Origin: Ascidiaceihabitans sp.
Lineage (GTDB): Bacteria > Pseudomonadota > Alphaproteobacteria > Rhodobacterales > Rhodobacteraceae
DNA: 64,000 nt
NCBI GenBank assembly: GCA_028825475.1
Contig: JAPKAB010000005.1
Location: forward strand, 62,001-126,000
Direction: 5' to 3'
Shown here piece after piece: positions 1 through 9,185 of this stretch. The notes beneath the pieces are model-generated. The model did no database searches. It worked only from the letters and a program-made list of their open reading frames with translations, and was not told the origin of the DNA. A program made the position numbers and the translations under genes. Each line of letters opens with the position of its first letter. Within the stretch, counting starts at the first letter, position 1.

Positions 1-832
1 CCAACCCATATTCATCAAGCAATCGTTTGCGAACAGACGCCGCGCGACGCTTGGACAATTCGATATTGAAGTCCAAAGCCCCATCGCTGTCCGTGTGCCC
101 CACCAAAACAATCAGAATATCATCACGGCTTTTATAGAAAGCTGCCAACTCATCTAGAACTGGGAAAGGTCCTTGCCCCAAATCTGAAGTTCCAGATGCA
201 AATGCCAGGTCATTCAGCACAACCGACCCTGTGCGCAAAAGGTTGCTTTTCAAATCGACGCCTGTCGGCAACGCACTAGGAGTTGATGTCGGAACAGTAC
301 CACTCACCGTAACGGCAACCTTTTGACCACTCTTTGATCCCGCTTGAATGATCTGAACAAATGCCGCCGTCCCCGATGTGCTGACAAGCAAGCTTACCAC
401 CTCCGAGGGGGATGCACCGTTTGGTTTGGCAGCAGTCAAGAAACGAAAGGCCCGAATATTCACATACATATCCGGCGCTGGCAGCACCTCTGTACCGAAC
501 CGGAAATCAAAACCACCACAGGTGTTTTGATCACAATCCAGAACAACGTCATATCCGGCTTCAATGAGCTGGTCACGCAAGGGGGCAAGAACCTGCAAGG
601 TCGTCACACCAGCCGACCCCACGCGCCATGAGGACCGTTCAACTTTACCCTCAATCAGTTTGGTTTTCATCGCTCCACCTTTAAATGGCCCAATGGGCGC
701 GATGTAACTATCGAGGTTGCTGTTCGTTTGTTGCATTTTTTGAGCATTGGCAGGCAAATTCAATCCCAACCCAAGGGCTGGATGAGCAAAAAAAATAGCG
801 GCACTCAATATGCTAAACGATAAACGGTTCAT
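1..832 (-). CDS. OmpA-family outer membrane protein, partial (C-terminus off the left edge)
   Basis: The minus-strand frame is open from ATG at 832 to the window edge, giving at least 277 residues. It starts with a signal peptide (MNRLSFSILSAAIFF, then AHPALGLGLNLPANA). A roughly 130-residue N-terminal region of unknown fold follows, and the last visible part is an OmpA C-terminal peptidoglycan-binding domain. There the sequence LVGHTDSDGALDFNIELSKR matches the family's GHTD...N..LS..RA core. Such proteins tether the outer membrane to peptidoglycan. The start overlaps the stop of the upstream AhpD-like gene by ATGA, so it is the last visible gene of a four-gene run. The OmpA-domain call is firm; the role of the N-terminal part is unknown. 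Confidence 0.85.
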   Translation of the reverse strand, partial: MNRLSFSILSAAIFFAHPALGLGLNLPANAQKMQQTNSNLDSYIAPIGPFKGGAMKTKLIEGKVERSSWRVGSAGVTTLQVLAPLRDQLIEAGYDVVLDCDQNTCGGFDFRFGTEVLPAPDMYVNIRAFRFLTAAKPNGASPSEVVSLLVSTSGTAAFVQIIQAGSKSGQKVAVTVSGTVPTSTPSALPTGVDLKSNLLRTGSVVLNDLAFASGTSDLGQGPFPVLDELAAFYKSRDDILIVLVGHTDSDGALDFNIELSKRRAASVRKRLLDEYGL

Positions 833-1395
833 CTGTGTTGGCTATGGTATTCGTCATTCGGACGCATATCGATGCCACTCGCAATGCGGTTGGTCATGTT
901 GAAGAACCCTGTAACGGATGCGAGATCAAAGATGTCTGCGTCACTAAAACCAACCTCACGCAATGCCTCACGATCCGCCTCAGACGTCTTAGCACTGGCG
1001 TGGGTTAGGTTCTCAGCAAATAGCAACATCGCAAATGTGCGGGCGTCCAAATCAGCAGCGCGCCAGTTCATGACCATCAACTCGCCCAACATCGGATCGC
1101 CAGACAATTGACGAACAGCAGCACCATGCGCCGTCAGGCAATAGAAGCATTTGTTGATAGAACTAACGACAACAGCAATCATTTCACGTTCCAGCTTCGT
1201 TAGCCCGCTGTCAGCCAACATTATATCGTTGTACATCGCTGTGAAAGTATTGAGTTTAGAAACGTCAAACGCATAAGACTGCAAAACATTCGGCACCATG
1301 CCCAGTTTTTCCTGACATATATCGAAATATTTCTGTGTCGCCTCAGGCAATGGATCAGCCATTGGGAGGTCTAAGGCATTTGGGTGCTTGATCAT
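829..1395 (-). CDS. Peroxidase-related AhpD-like (carboxymuconolactone decarboxylase family) protein
   Basis: A protein of 188 residues with the AhpD-type redox motif CFYCLTAHG (Cys83, Cys86, His90) preceded by LTKLERE with the conserved glutamate near 70. This is the layout of the peroxidase-related branch of the carboxymuconolactone decarboxylase family, cytoplasmic thiol peroxidases or disulfide reductases that help remove hydroperoxides. No partner thioredoxin or AhpC lies beside it. It overlaps the GNAT gene upstream and the OmpA-like gene downstream by four bases each, which implies translational coupling. The family is clear; the physiological substrate is not. Confidence 0.88.
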   Translation of the reverse strand: MIKHPNALDLPMADPLPEATQKYFDICQEKLGMVPNVLQSYAFDVSKLNTFTAMYNDIMLADSGLTKLEREMIAVVVSSINKCFYCLTAHGAAVRQLSGDPMLGELMVMNWRAADLDARTFAMLLFAENLTHASAKTSEADREALREVGFSDADIFDLASVTGFFNMTNRIASGIDMRPNDEYHSQHR

Positions 1396-2123
1396 GAAGT
1401 TTCCTTTTGCATTTGGCGATAATGGTAGTGGCCCTTTGCAGAGAAGCCGAGCGATTTATACAATCCGTTCGCAGCAATATTGGCAGTCGTACATAAAACC
1501 GCCAATTCTTGTACACCTTGCTCAGCCGCCCAGAATGCGGCTTGGCGCATCATCCAAACACCAACACCCTGTCTGCGTTGGTGTTCCAAGATCTCAACAG
1601 CATGAACCATGCAAACACCGTCACTGATTGCAGCAAATGCTGCACCAGCCGGCTGTTCATTCCAACGTGACAAAATTCCTGTTTTATTGACTGCACGTGC
1701 CATCACATCCAGCCGCGCAGGGCCTATCCCACCCTTGGCCCATATCTCTGCCATAATCGCCAACGGTTCCCAAACACAAAACGTTGTCACAAGGGGGATC
1801 TCAATCTCCGTCAGCGCATTCACCGGTATTGAGTACATCACAACCGGATCAACAACCTCATAACCATGAGATTCTAACAACTGATCCAATGCCTCATCGC
1901 CGACACGGATCATGAACAATGGCGTCTGGCCCATATCCTGCATAGCGACCTCAGCTATACGAATATCCGTCTTTTTTTGCACTGGACCCTCAGCAGTGGC
2001 AGCCGAAACACGTTTGCCGCCCCCCTGCCCATCGCGCAACGTCCACGGTCCCAGCCGCTTTGTCGCAGCGGCTGGCCAAGTACCATCACAGATATCATAG
2101 AGCTGTTGTGCAGTGGCACTCAT
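1392..2123 (-). CDS. GNAT family N-acetyltransferase
   Basis: A protein of 243 residues. The C-terminal part carries a GNAT acetyl-CoA binding loop, RRQGVG at about residues 183-188, followed by a helix and the usual late motif ANGLYKSLGF. The first 120 residues are a less conserved extension with no motif I recognise, as in two-lobed GNAT proteins. It would move an acetyl group from acetyl-CoA to an amine on a small molecule or protein, and the acceptor cannot be read from the sequence. It is coupled to the CinA-like gene upstream and the AhpD-like gene downstream by 4-base overlaps. Confidence 0.85.
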   Translation of the reverse strand: MSATAQQLYDICDGTWPAAATKRLGPWTLRDGQGGGKRVSAATAEGPVQKKTDIRIAEVAMQDMGQTPLFMIRVGDEALDQLLESHGYEVVDPVVMYSIPVNALTEIEIPLVTTFCVWEPLAIMAEIWAKGGIGPARLDVMARAVNKTGILSRWNEQPAGAAFAAISDGVCMVHAVEILEHQRRQGVGVWMMRQAAFWAAEQGVQELAVLCTTANIAANGLYKSLGFSAKGHYHYRQMQKETS

Positions 2124-2842
2124 TCGGGAAACACGATGGCAAGCTTAGAGCGCGCCACTTCAACCTCAGCACTGTCAGCACCACGTATCACAATGTTCGA
2201 TCCAAACTTACCGTCTTTCTGAAAAGGGTAACTGCCGATACTGAGCGCAGGAAATTCCTTAGCCAAAGCGCCCAGTGGCCCCGCGATATCACCTTCACCA
2301 CGGTTGATCGTGTATGTGCTGCTCAATAGTGGCGCGCCCCCCGTTAAGGTTGGCAAGATCGTGGCCACCATCGCTTGAAACACCGCAGGGACACCCGCCA
2401 TCACATGAACGTTTTCCATGGTAAAACCCGGTGCAATCGAAACGGGATTGTCGATCAAAGTTGCCCCATCCGGAATGCGGGCCATGCGCAACCGCGCTTC
2501 ATTCAATTCAGTACCTTTGCTGTAGTAATGGGCTTGCAACAACGCACGCGCATCATCGCGTACATCGATCTTCACACCGAATGCCGCTGCGATACAATCC
2601 GCCGTGATGTCGTCATGCGTAGGGCCAATCCCACCAGAAGTGACAACCGTATCATAGGCCGCAGACAGTGCTTGTACCGCTGCAACGATGGCATCGGCGT
2701 CATCGCTGACCACCCGCACTTCACGCAGGTCTACCCCAGCAGCCGTTAACTCACCCGAAAGGTGATACATATTTGCGTCTCGTGTTCGACCCGAAAGGAT
2801 TTCATCACCGATGACAAGCATCGCAGCAGTTGGGTTGGGCAT
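2120..2842 (-). CDS. CinA-type molybdopterin-binding-fold protein
   Basis: A protein of 240 residues showing the MoCF-biosynthesis fold of CinA N-termini: VIGDEILSGRTRDAN near the start and VVTSGGIGPTHDDIT near residue 85. It lacks the C-terminal CinA nicotinamide-nucleotide amidase domain, so it is the stand-alone N-terminal form. In longer relatives this domain has ADP-ribose pyrophosphatase activity, but for the short form the function is not settled. A strong AAGGAGG ribosome site lies seven bases before the ATG. It is the first gene of the four-gene overlapping run and diverges from sfsA with about 46 bases between the starts. Confidence 0.87.
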   Translation of the reverse strand: MPNPTAAMLVIGDEILSGRTRDANMYHLSGELTAAGVDLREVRVVSDDADAIVAAVQALSAAYDTVVTSGGIGPTHDDITADCIAAAFGVKIDVRDDARALLQAHYYSKGTELNEARLRMARIPDGATLIDNPVSIAPGFTMENVHVMAGVPAVFQAMVATILPTLTGGAPLLSSTYTINRGEGDIAGPLGALAKEFPALSIGSYPFQKDGKFGSNIVIRGADSAEVEVARSKLAIVFPE

Positions 2843-2888
2843 ATCAGCCTCCTTGAGGGTCCGTTAAGACAAGTATAGTCCTGCATAC

Positions 2889-3593
2889 ATGCGCTTTCAA
2901 ACTGATCTTATCCCCGCCCGCCTAATTCGCCGTTACAAACGCTTCCTTGCGGATTGCATTTTGGAAGATGGGCGCGAAATAACAGCCCATTGCGCCAACC
3001 CCGGTTCGATGATGGGATTGGCAGATGAGGGCATGAAAGTATGGCTAGAGCCCAATGATGATCCCAAGCGAAAGCTGAATTTCGGCTGGCGTTTAATCGA
3101 ACATGAGAATGGGCATTTTACAGGCGTCGACACCTCAGTCCCCAACCGCGCCTTGCGCGAAACGCTTGAGCAGCAGCGAATTCCCGAACTTGCGGACTAT
3201 GAAACCGTACGCCCAGAAGTAAAATACGGTGAAAACTCACGCATAGATTTTCTTCTGACCCAAGATGGATTGCCAGATTGCTATGTAGAAGTGAAATCAG
3301 TCACTCTAAGCCGCAGCGTAGGCCAAGCAGAGTTTCCAGATAGCGTCACCAAAAGGGGCGCAAAACACCTGCAAGAGCTGTCAAATATGGTGGCGCAAGG
3401 ACATCGCGCGGTGATGCTTTATTTGGTTCAACGCACAGACTGTACCTCGTTCACATTGGCATCTGACATCGATCCCGATTACTACGCAGCCTACCTAGCA
3501 GCGCGCGACGCGGGGGTTGAAACCCTTTGCATTGGCACCAAAATAACCCCTCAGGAAATCCTGATCGACGCACCAATCACAATCAAGATATAG
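2889..3593 (+). CDS. sfsA: SfsA family DNA/RNA-binding nuclease-like protein
   Basis: A protein of 234 residues, the usual SfsA length. It has the OB-like N-terminus (RFQTDLIPARLIRRYKRFLA), the AHCANPGSM motif, and a PD-(D/E)XK-like nuclease core seen as RIDFLL followed by CYVEVKSVTL. SfsA was named for effects on maltose metabolism in E. coli and is proposed to act as a nuclease; its true role is uncertain. It diverges from the CinA-like gene and is followed in the same direction by map after 68 bases. The family assignment is firm. Confidence 0.93.
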   Translation: MRFQTDLIPARLIRRYKRFLADCILEDGREITAHCANPGSMMGLADEGMKVWLEPNDDPKRKLNFGWRLIEHENGHFTGVDTSVPNRALRETLEQQRIPELADYETVRPEVKYGENSRIDFLLTQDGLPDCYVEVKSVTLSRSVGQAEFPDSVTKRGAKHLQELSNMVAQGHRAVMLYLVQRTDCTSFTLASDIDPDYYAAYLAARDAGVETLCIGTKITPQEILIDAPITIKI

Positions 3594-3661
3594 CCCTCTG
3601 GTCACCGCGCCTTGCACGGGGTAAATACGGTTAAAACCAATCCAATTATGGAGTGTTACCT

Positions 3662-4471
3662 TTGAACAGCACTGACCGCGGCCGGCAAACCAAAGACGGC
3701 ATTCGCATTTATGATCCTTCTGACTCTGCTGGCATGATGGCCGCAGGCGCATTGGCATCCAAAATTTTGGACGACATTGCGGAACATGTTTTCCCCGGCC
3801 AAACCACTGCGGCGATTGATAAGTTGATCAACGATATGGTTGATGCTGCTGGCGCGAAATCTGCAACAATTGGGTATCGTGGCTATCAACATGCGTCCTG
3901 CATTTCAGTTAACCACGTGGTTTGCCACGGTATTCCAGGTGACAAAAAACTCAAGGACGGCGACATCGTAAATATTGACGTAACTGTCATTGTTGACGGT
4001 TGGTTCGGCGATACGTCACGGATGTATGTGGCTGGAAAACTATCCCGCAAGGCAGAACGTCTGATCCAAATCACGCACGACTCTCTTATGCTTGGGATCG
4101 AAGCAGTTAAGCCCGGCAATACCTTTGGTGACATCGGCCACGCCATTCAGTCCTATGTGGAAAGCCATCGTATGTCTGTTGTGCGCGACTTTTGTGGCCA
4201 CGGCTTAGGGCGTGTTTTTCACGCTCCGCCAAACGTTGTTCACTACGGGAAACCGGGGACCGGCCCAACACTTGAACCAGGTATGTTCTTTACGATTGAA
4301 CCGATGGTGAACCTTGGCCGTCCTGAAACTAAGACACTGGCCGATGACTGGACCGCTGTCACACGCGACAAATCCTTGTCTGCTCAGTTTGAGCATTCAA
4401 TCGGTGTGACCGAAGATGGGTTCGAAATTTTCACGCTGTCAGCAGCGGGCAAGTTCCACCCAACTTACTAA
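3662..4471 (+). CDS. map: Type I methionine aminopeptidase
   Basis: This enzyme removes the initiator methionine from new proteins in the cytoplasm. The five metal ligands of the pita-bread fold are visible: two aspartates in NIDVTVIVDGWFGDTSRM, the histidine in GHGLGRVFH, the glutamate in FTIEPM and the last in QFEHSIGV. I chose the TTG at 3662 (269 residues) because GGAG at 3650-3653 lies eight bases before it; a GTG at 3653 in the same frame would overlap that ribosome site. TTG starts are unusual and may hold expression down. It is convergent with rsmD, with an 11-base gap. Confidence 0.95.
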   Translation: MNSTDRGRQTKDGIRIYDPSDSAGMMAAGALASKILDDIAEHVFPGQTTAAIDKLINDMVDAAGAKSATIGYRGYQHASCISVNHVVCHGIPGDKKLKDGDIVNIDVTVIVDGWFGDTSRMYVAGKLSRKAERLIQITHDSLMLGIEAVKPGNTFGDIGHAIQSYVESHRMSVVRDFCGHGLGRVFHAPPNVVHYGKPGTGPTLEPGMFFTIEPMVNLGRPETKTLADDWTAVTRDKSLSAQFEHSIGVTEDGFEIFTLSAAGKFHPTY

Positions 4472-4482
4472 AAAATTAGGCG

Positions 4483-5040
4483 TTACCCACCAGTGTACTC
4501 TAACAAGGTCACGTGGGTATCGCCGTACTTGCGTTGGTCTTCCATCTCAAAACCAATGGGCGACATCATCGGCGCAGCCTCTTCCCAAACGATCATAGCG
4601 CCTTGCGCCAACCACCCGCCAGCGGCCGCAGACCTTAGTGCCTTTTGGCCCATATCGCGACCATAGGGCGGATCCATGAACACCAAATCGAATGGCGTTT
4701 CAGACCATGCTGGCAGCTTCGTCGCATCTTGTTTGAATACACGCGTTTCATCAGTGGCGCGTAACTTTGCGATATTTTCAGCAATCAACTTTTGCCCGAC
4801 ACGACCGTTTTCCACTAATAAGGCGTAATCCGAGCCACGCGACAACGCCTCGAAGGCAAGTGCACCCGTTCCCGCAAACAGGTCTAACACGCGCGCACCG
4901 TCAATCACGCCATGATGATTAAGCATGGAAAACAGGCTTTCACGGACACGATCCGATGTTGGACGCAGTTGCGCACCCGCATCGCCCTTGCCCACCGCCG
5001 CGAGCGCAGTACTGCGCCATTTTCCTGCAATTATTCTCAT
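4483..5040 (-). CDS. rsmD: 16S rRNA (guanine966-N2)-methyltransferase
   Basis: A protein of 185 residues with the SAM-binding motif LDLFAGTGALAFEALSRG and the catalytic DPPY motif (DLVFMDPPYGRD) of N2-guanine rRNA methyltransferases. The N-terminus MRIIAGKWRS is typical of RsmD. It methylates G966 of 16S rRNA during assembly of the 30S subunit. Its start overlaps the stop of the upstream flavoprotein reductase gene by four bases, so the two are probably cotranscribed although their functions look unrelated. Confidence 0.94.
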   Translation of the reverse strand: MRIIAGKWRSTALAAVGKGDAGAQLRPTSDRVRESLFSMLNHHGVIDGARVLDLFAGTGALAFEALSRGSDYALLVENGRVGQKLIAENIAKLRATDETRVFKQDATKLPAWSETPFDLVFMDPPYGRDMGQKALRSAAAGGWLAQGAMIVWEEAAPMMSPIGFEMEDQRKYGDTHVTLLEYTGG

Positions 5041-6242
5041 GCTTTGAGTAGCGCCTTCATATCCGTCCCTGGATCAGCGATCACATCAGGCGATGGTGAT
5101 TTACCCGCCTCAATCAGACGCTTGCCAATCATATACCCGCGCGGATCATTCGCAGCATCAACAGCCAGCAGGGTCGCGCCTGCGTAATACCAAAATGAAA
5201 CAGCATCACCGGTGCGACGGGTCACAACACGGTCATAGCCCGTGTTCAGGCCAGCAATCTGCAATTTCACGTCATATTGATCCGACCAAAACCACGGCTT
5301 AGCGACATAATCCTTAGCAGCGCCCATGATGTTTTCTGCAACCACTTCAGCCTGATCAATCGCGTTTGGTACGCTTTCAAGACGAATGCGTGTGTCGCGA
5401 TACGGAAAAGACGCACAATCACCCGCGGCCCAAATATGCGGATCAGATGTGCGCCCGTGCGCATCCACTTTGATCCCGTTTTCGATGATCAGCTCAGCAG
5501 CAATGGCGAGGCCAGAAGCCGGAGCAATACCAACGCCAACAATCACGAAATCGACGTCTAATTCAGAGCCATCGGTCAAACGCGCACCTTCAACCGCATC
5601 TTCGCCAAGAAGACGATCAAGCCCAATACCTTCGCGCAGATCTACACCATGACTGCTGTGCAGTTCGCGGAAATAATTGCTGGTTTCTGGGGCCGCAACG
5701 CGTTGCAAAATGCGTTCAGCCATCTCCACAAGCGCAACCTCCAAGCCAAGCTTGGAGGCAACAGATGCCGCCTCTAATCCGATATATCCACCACCAACAA
5801 TTAGTACTTTGGCACCCTCAACGAACTGTGCAGCCATCGCATCCACATCCGCCAAATCACGCACAACAAAAACACCGTCAAGTGCTCCACCAATACTGCC
5901 AGGCAGACGGTTCGGCGTCGAACCAGTCGTCAGAACCAAGTCGTCATAGTGCAACGTTTCATCGCCAATCAGGATGGTTTGTTCACTCGCATTGATCGCG
6001 TCCACACGTGTGGACATCCGAAGCTCAATGTTATTCTCAGAATAAAACGTTTCAGGACGCAGGAACATTCGTTCGAGTGCCATATCACCCAACAGGTACG
6101 CTTTTGATAAAGGGGGGCGCTGATACGGCGGAACAGGTTCTTCACCGATCAAAGTAATTTGGCCTTCAAACCCAGAATTACGTAATTTGGCGACACAAGA
6201 CGAACCCGCCTGTCCTGCGCCCACAACAACTACATGTCCCAT
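5037..6242 (-). CDS. NAD(P)H-dependent FAD ferredoxin/rubredoxin-type reductase
   Basis: A protein of 401 residues with two dinucleotide-binding sites: VVGAGQAGSS at the N-terminus for FAD and VGGGYIGLE in the middle for NAD(P)H. It also has the late FAD motif IWAAGDCASF and the C-terminal YDVKLQIAG block typical of ferredoxin reductases that serve dioxygenases and P450s (the rhodocoxin/putidaredoxin reductase group). It would pass electrons from NAD(P)H to a small iron-sulfur protein. No ferredoxin, P450 or dioxygenase lies nearby, so the partner is unknown. It overlaps rsmD by four bases. Confidence 0.9.
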   Translation of the reverse strand: MGHVVVVGAGQAGSSCVAKLRNSGFEGQITLIGEEPVPPYQRPPLSKAYLLGDMALERMFLRPETFYSENNIELRMSTRVDAINASEQTILIGDETLHYDDLVLTTGSTPNRLPGSIGGALDGVFVVRDLADVDAMAAQFVEGAKVLIVGGGYIGLEAASVASKLGLEVALVEMAERILQRVAAPETSNYFRELHSSHGVDLREGIGLDRLLGEDAVEGARLTDGSELDVDFVIVGVGIAPASGLAIAAELIIENGIKVDAHGRTSDPHIWAAGDCASFPYRDTRIRLESVPNAIDQAEVVAENIMGAAKDYVAKPWFWSDQYDVKLQIAGLNTGYDRVVTRRTGDAVSFWYYAGATLLAVDAANDPRGYMIGKRLIEAGKSPSPDVIADPGTDMKALLKA

Positions 6243-6336
6243 TCCAACACTCCCTTAGCGATTTCACTGGTCACATCTACCACGAAACCTATATCCAGAA
6301 TTCACACAGACGCAATTCCCTAGAGAGGTTCTACCA

Positions 6337-6825
6337 ATGGCGATCAAACAAGGCGATACACTTCCAGACGCAACTTTTGTTGAAATGACTGCGGATGGCC
6401 CAGCGCCTGTCCAACTGGCTGATAAAACAGCTGGACGTAAGATCGTCATTTTCGCAGTTCCCGGTGCGTTCACGCCAACATGCCATTCAGCGCACGTGCC
6501 CAGCTTTATCCGCACCAAAGACCAGTTCGATGCCAAAGGCGTGGACGAGATCATTTGCGTTTCAGTCAACGACCCATTCGTCATGAAATCTTGGGGCGAA
6601 GCAACTGGCGCAACCGATGCTGGCATCACAATGCTAGGCGATGCCGAAAGCTTGTTCACGACAGGTATCGGCATGGAATTCAGCGCACCACCTGCTGGCT
6701 TGCTTGCGCGTTCCAAACGCTATGCAATGCTTGTCGACAATGGAGTTGTGACCTTGTTGCAAGAAGAAGAAAACCCAGGCGTATGCGAAGTGTCCGCTGG
6801 CGAAGGTTTACTTGCATCCATGTGA
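6337..6825 (+). CDS. Peroxiredoxin, Prx5/hybrid type
   Basis: A protein of 162 residues. The peroxidatic cysteine is Cys49 in VPGAFTPTCH, the signature of the Prx5 group, with further cysteines at 74 and 150 (PGVCEVS) that may resolve the sulfenic acid. It reduces hydrogen peroxide and organic peroxides, usually using glutathione/glutaredoxin or thioredoxin. AGAGAGG lies upstream of the ATG. The gene stands alone, diverges from the flavoprotein reductase and is followed by a clear intrinsic terminator. Confidence 0.93.
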   Translation: MAIKQGDTLPDATFVEMTADGPAPVQLADKTAGRKIVIFAVPGAFTPTCHSAHVPSFIRTKDQFDAKGVDEIICVSVNDPFVMKSWGEATGATDAGITMLGDAESLFTTGIGMEFSAPPAGLLARSKRYAMLVDNGVVTLLQEEENPGVCEVSAGEGLLASM

Positions 6826-6859
6826 TGTTGGCCTTCGGACTTTGAAACCAACTGACGCG

Positions 6860-6887
6860 AAAGGCTCCCAATTCGGGGGCCTTTTTC
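6860..6887 (+). terminator. Intrinsic terminator after the peroxiredoxin gene
   Basis: AAGGCTCCC and GGGGGCCTT pair with one G-T wobble around the loop AATTC, followed by a run of T. It lies 35 bases after the peroxiredoxin stop and just before the converging pterin dehydratase gene. Confidence 0.85.
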
Positions 6888-6892
6888 AATGC

Positions 6893-7192
6893 TCAAATTG
6901 AAGACATAGCATCCATTTTGCGAGCCAGCTTTATATCTAAATCACTCAGGCCATCAACATCATGGGTTATGAGTATCACATTCACACGCGAATAAACGTT
7001 GGACCATTCAGGATGATGATTCCACTTCTCAGCCCAAATTGCCACACGTGTCATCCAGCCGAACGCATCAATGAAACTCTTAAACTTGAACTCTTTAACC
7101 AACGCATCCCGTTTGGAATGTAGAACCCAGCCATTTGCTATTAGAGGGGCAAGCAATGCATCACGCTCATCTAATTGCAGCTTTTCCATCAT
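6893..7192 (-). CDS. 4a-hydroxytetrahydrobiopterin dehydratase (pterin-4-alpha-carbinolamine dehydratase)
   Basis: A protein of 99 residues with the family signature HHPEWSNVYSRVNV and the C-terminal block ITHDVDGLSDLDIKLARKMD. It dehydrates 4a-hydroxytetrahydrobiopterin in the recycling of the pterin cofactor used by aromatic amino-acid hydroxylases; no such hydroxylase is in the window. There are two ATGs in a row (7192 and 7189), and the start region overlaps the stop of the upstream FemAB-like gene, which suggests coupling. Confidence 0.92.
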   Translation of the reverse strand: MMEKLQLDERDALLAPLIANGWVLHSKRDALVKEFKFKSFIDAFGWMTRVAIWAEKWNHHPEWSNVYSRVNVILITHDVDGLSDLDIKLARKMDAMSSI

Positions 7193-8376
7193 TCTTGTTC
7201 CTCAACCTCAGCACGCTTAAAGGGGCCGTATTGCGTTAAGATCTCAATATCTTCCTCAACAGCTTCGCGTTCTGCCTTTAGGTACGATCCAATCGCTTCG
7301 GCAAATCCTGCATCCCGGACCCAGTGCAAACTGTGCGTTTGGGTCGGCAAATACCCACGCGCCAATTTATGTTGACCTTGTGCGCCTGCTTCAACCCGCT
7401 GCAGACCATCGCCAATCGCAATGTCGATCGCCTGATAATAACACAGCTCAAAATGCAGGCAGGCATGGTGTTCAACACATCCCCAATAGCGGCCATACAG
7501 CGTTTCGCGGCCCACAAAATTCAATGCACCTGCGATCCACTCACCATCTCGGCGCGCTAAGACAAGCGCCATATCATCTCGTAAAGTCTCGTGCGCAATC
7601 TCAAAAAATTGGCGGGTCAGATATGGCGTACCCCACTTGCGCGCACCAGTATCTTGGTAAAAATCCCAGAAAGCATCCCAGTGTTCAGGCTCTATTTGGT
7701 TCCCCCGCAAGGTTACGATGTCGCCACCAAAACCTTGAGCCTGCGCACGTTCTTTGCGGATGTTTTTGCGCTTACGCGAACTCAAATCAGCTAAGAAACC
7801 GTCGAAATCGTTATATTCATTGTTCAACCAATGAAATTGTTGGGTGGCCCGTGACATCAACCCCAGCTGCGCACCCAACTCAGCCTCAGCTTCAGTGCAA
7901 AAGGTGGCATGAACACTGGACACTTTATTGTCCGCAGCCAATTGAATGGCACCTTGAACCAATGCAGAAAAACCCGTTTCTGCAAAATTTGGATGTACCA
8001 AAAAACGACGACCCGTTGCCGGCGTATGCGGCACCGCGATTTGAAGTTTCGGGTAGTAGCGACCACCTGCTTGTTCATAGGCTTGGGCCCAATTGTGATC
8101 AAATATGTACTCACCCTGTGAATGCGATTTCACATAAAGTGGCGCAACAGCGATCACCTGTTCACCTACACGCGCGACCAAGTATTGCGGCTGCCAACCT
8201 GTGCCAGCCCCAACAGATCCACTGTCTTCCAACGCACTTAAAAACCGGTAAGTTGTGAAGGGATCATTAGGGCGACCACCATCAGAATCCTCTGGGCAGG
8301 CACAGCTGTCCCAAACAAGTTGCCCAATCTCTGCGATCTTAGGAATGACGCTGATTTCAACTTGATGCTGGCTCAT
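7189..8376 (-). CDS. FemAB/GNAT-fold protein of the DUF482 family
   Basis: A protein of 395 residues of the family often labelled peptidogalycan biosynthesis protein or GNAT DUF482. Recognisable blocks are WDSCACPEDSDGGRPNDPF near the N-terminus, LSSRKRKNIRKERAQAQGFG in the middle, and ARRDGEWIAGALNFVGRETLYGRYWG in the second acyltransferase-like half. The family shares the Fem fold, but no activity is established that I know of. It is coupled to the pterin dehydratase gene downstream. A glycerophosphodiesterase gene lies 53 bases upstream in the same direction. Confidence 0.82.
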   Translation of the reverse strand: MSQHQVEISVIPKIAEIGQLVWDSCACPEDSDGGRPNDPFTTYRFLSALEDSGSVGAGTGWQPQYLVARVGEQVIAVAPLYVKSHSQGEYIFDHNWAQAYEQAGGRYYPKLQIAVPHTPATGRRFLVHPNFAETGFSALVQGAIQLAADNKVSSVHATFCTEAEAELGAQLGLMSRATQQFHWLNNEYNDFDGFLADLSSRKRKNIRKERAQAQGFGGDIVTLRGNQIEPEHWDAFWDFYQDTGARKWGTPYLTRQFFEIAHETLRDDMALVLARRDGEWIAGALNFVGRETLYGRYWGCVEHHACLHFELCYYQAIDIAIGDGLQRVEAGAQGQHKLARGYLPTQTHSLHWVRDAGFAEAIGSYLKAEREAVEEDIEILTQYGPFKRAEVEEQE

Positions 8377-8429
8377 CGCGTGCTCCCCCGACTATTACGC
8401 CTTATAAGCTGTGGCTGCCCACACATGTT

Positions 8430-9185
8430 TCAAGCTAGATATTGCTCGAACGTTATATTTTCTGCGACCTTACGTGCCTGAACTTCTTGAACGGCAGACT
8501 TAACCGTCCAGCACAGAACATTCGCGCCATTTGCCTTCAGTTCAGCAACGCGTGCACGGCCCAGATCAGCCAGCTCATGACTGATAAAACTTGCGCCCAC
8601 TCGTTCATAATCAGGGATATCACGTAAATGGTCACAAACCAACTGGCTCAGCGGCCAGTCATCAGGCGTGTAGGCACTTGTCACAATACCCCGTGCAACG
8701 CCTGGCAAAAACTCAGCCAAACCTGCAACACTGTTGGGGTTAAACGACATCACAGCAACAGGCCCGCTATATTTTGAGAGCAGATCAGCGGCCGCTTTTT
8801 CAAGTGGACCAACATGCGTCCCCATCGCGCCATCTTGGTCTTTAAACTCGATCAACAAGGGCACTTTGCCAGCGACCAAAGCCAGAACCTCATCCAGAGT
8901 TGGAATACCTTCATTCCCACCAGTTAATTGAATTGCATCCAGTTGGGCGGCCTTCATTTGCGCAACTGTCCCGGTTTCAGCCGTCAGACGATTTAACCCA
9001 TAATCATGAAACACCATAGGAGTTTGATCAGCACTCAACTGTAAATCAATCTCAATTCCATAACCATGTGCGATAGCCGCACGAATAGCAGCGCGACTAT
9101 TTTCAGGCCGGCCATCTGACACATCGTGCAGCCCACGATGTGTCAGTGGTTTCGTCAAAAAATCTGGATGCAAACGAGGTATCAT
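8430..9185 (-). CDS. Glycerophosphodiester phosphodiesterase
   Basis: A protein of 251 residues with the GDPD catalytic layout: THRGLHD (His-Arg), GIEIDLQLSAD (Glu and Asp metal ligands) and VFHD (second His) within the first 75 residues. It hydrolyses glycerophosphodiesters from phospholipid turnover to glycerol-3-phosphate and an alcohol. I see no signal peptide, so it is probably cytoplasmic (UgpQ-like). Its start overlaps the RidA stop by four bases. Confidence 0.92.
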   Translation of the reverse strand: MIPRLHPDFLTKPLTHRGLHDVSDGRPENSRAAIRAAIAHGYGIEIDLQLSADQTPMVFHDYGLNRLTAETGTVAQMKAAQLDAIQLTGGNEGIPTLDEVLALVAGKVPLLIEFKDQDGAMGTHVGPLEKAAADLLSKYSGPVAVMSFNPNSVAGLAEFLPGVARGIVTSAYTPDDWPLSQLVCDHLRDIPDYERVGASFISHELADLGRARVAELKANGANVLCWTVKSAVQEVQARKVAENITFEQYLA

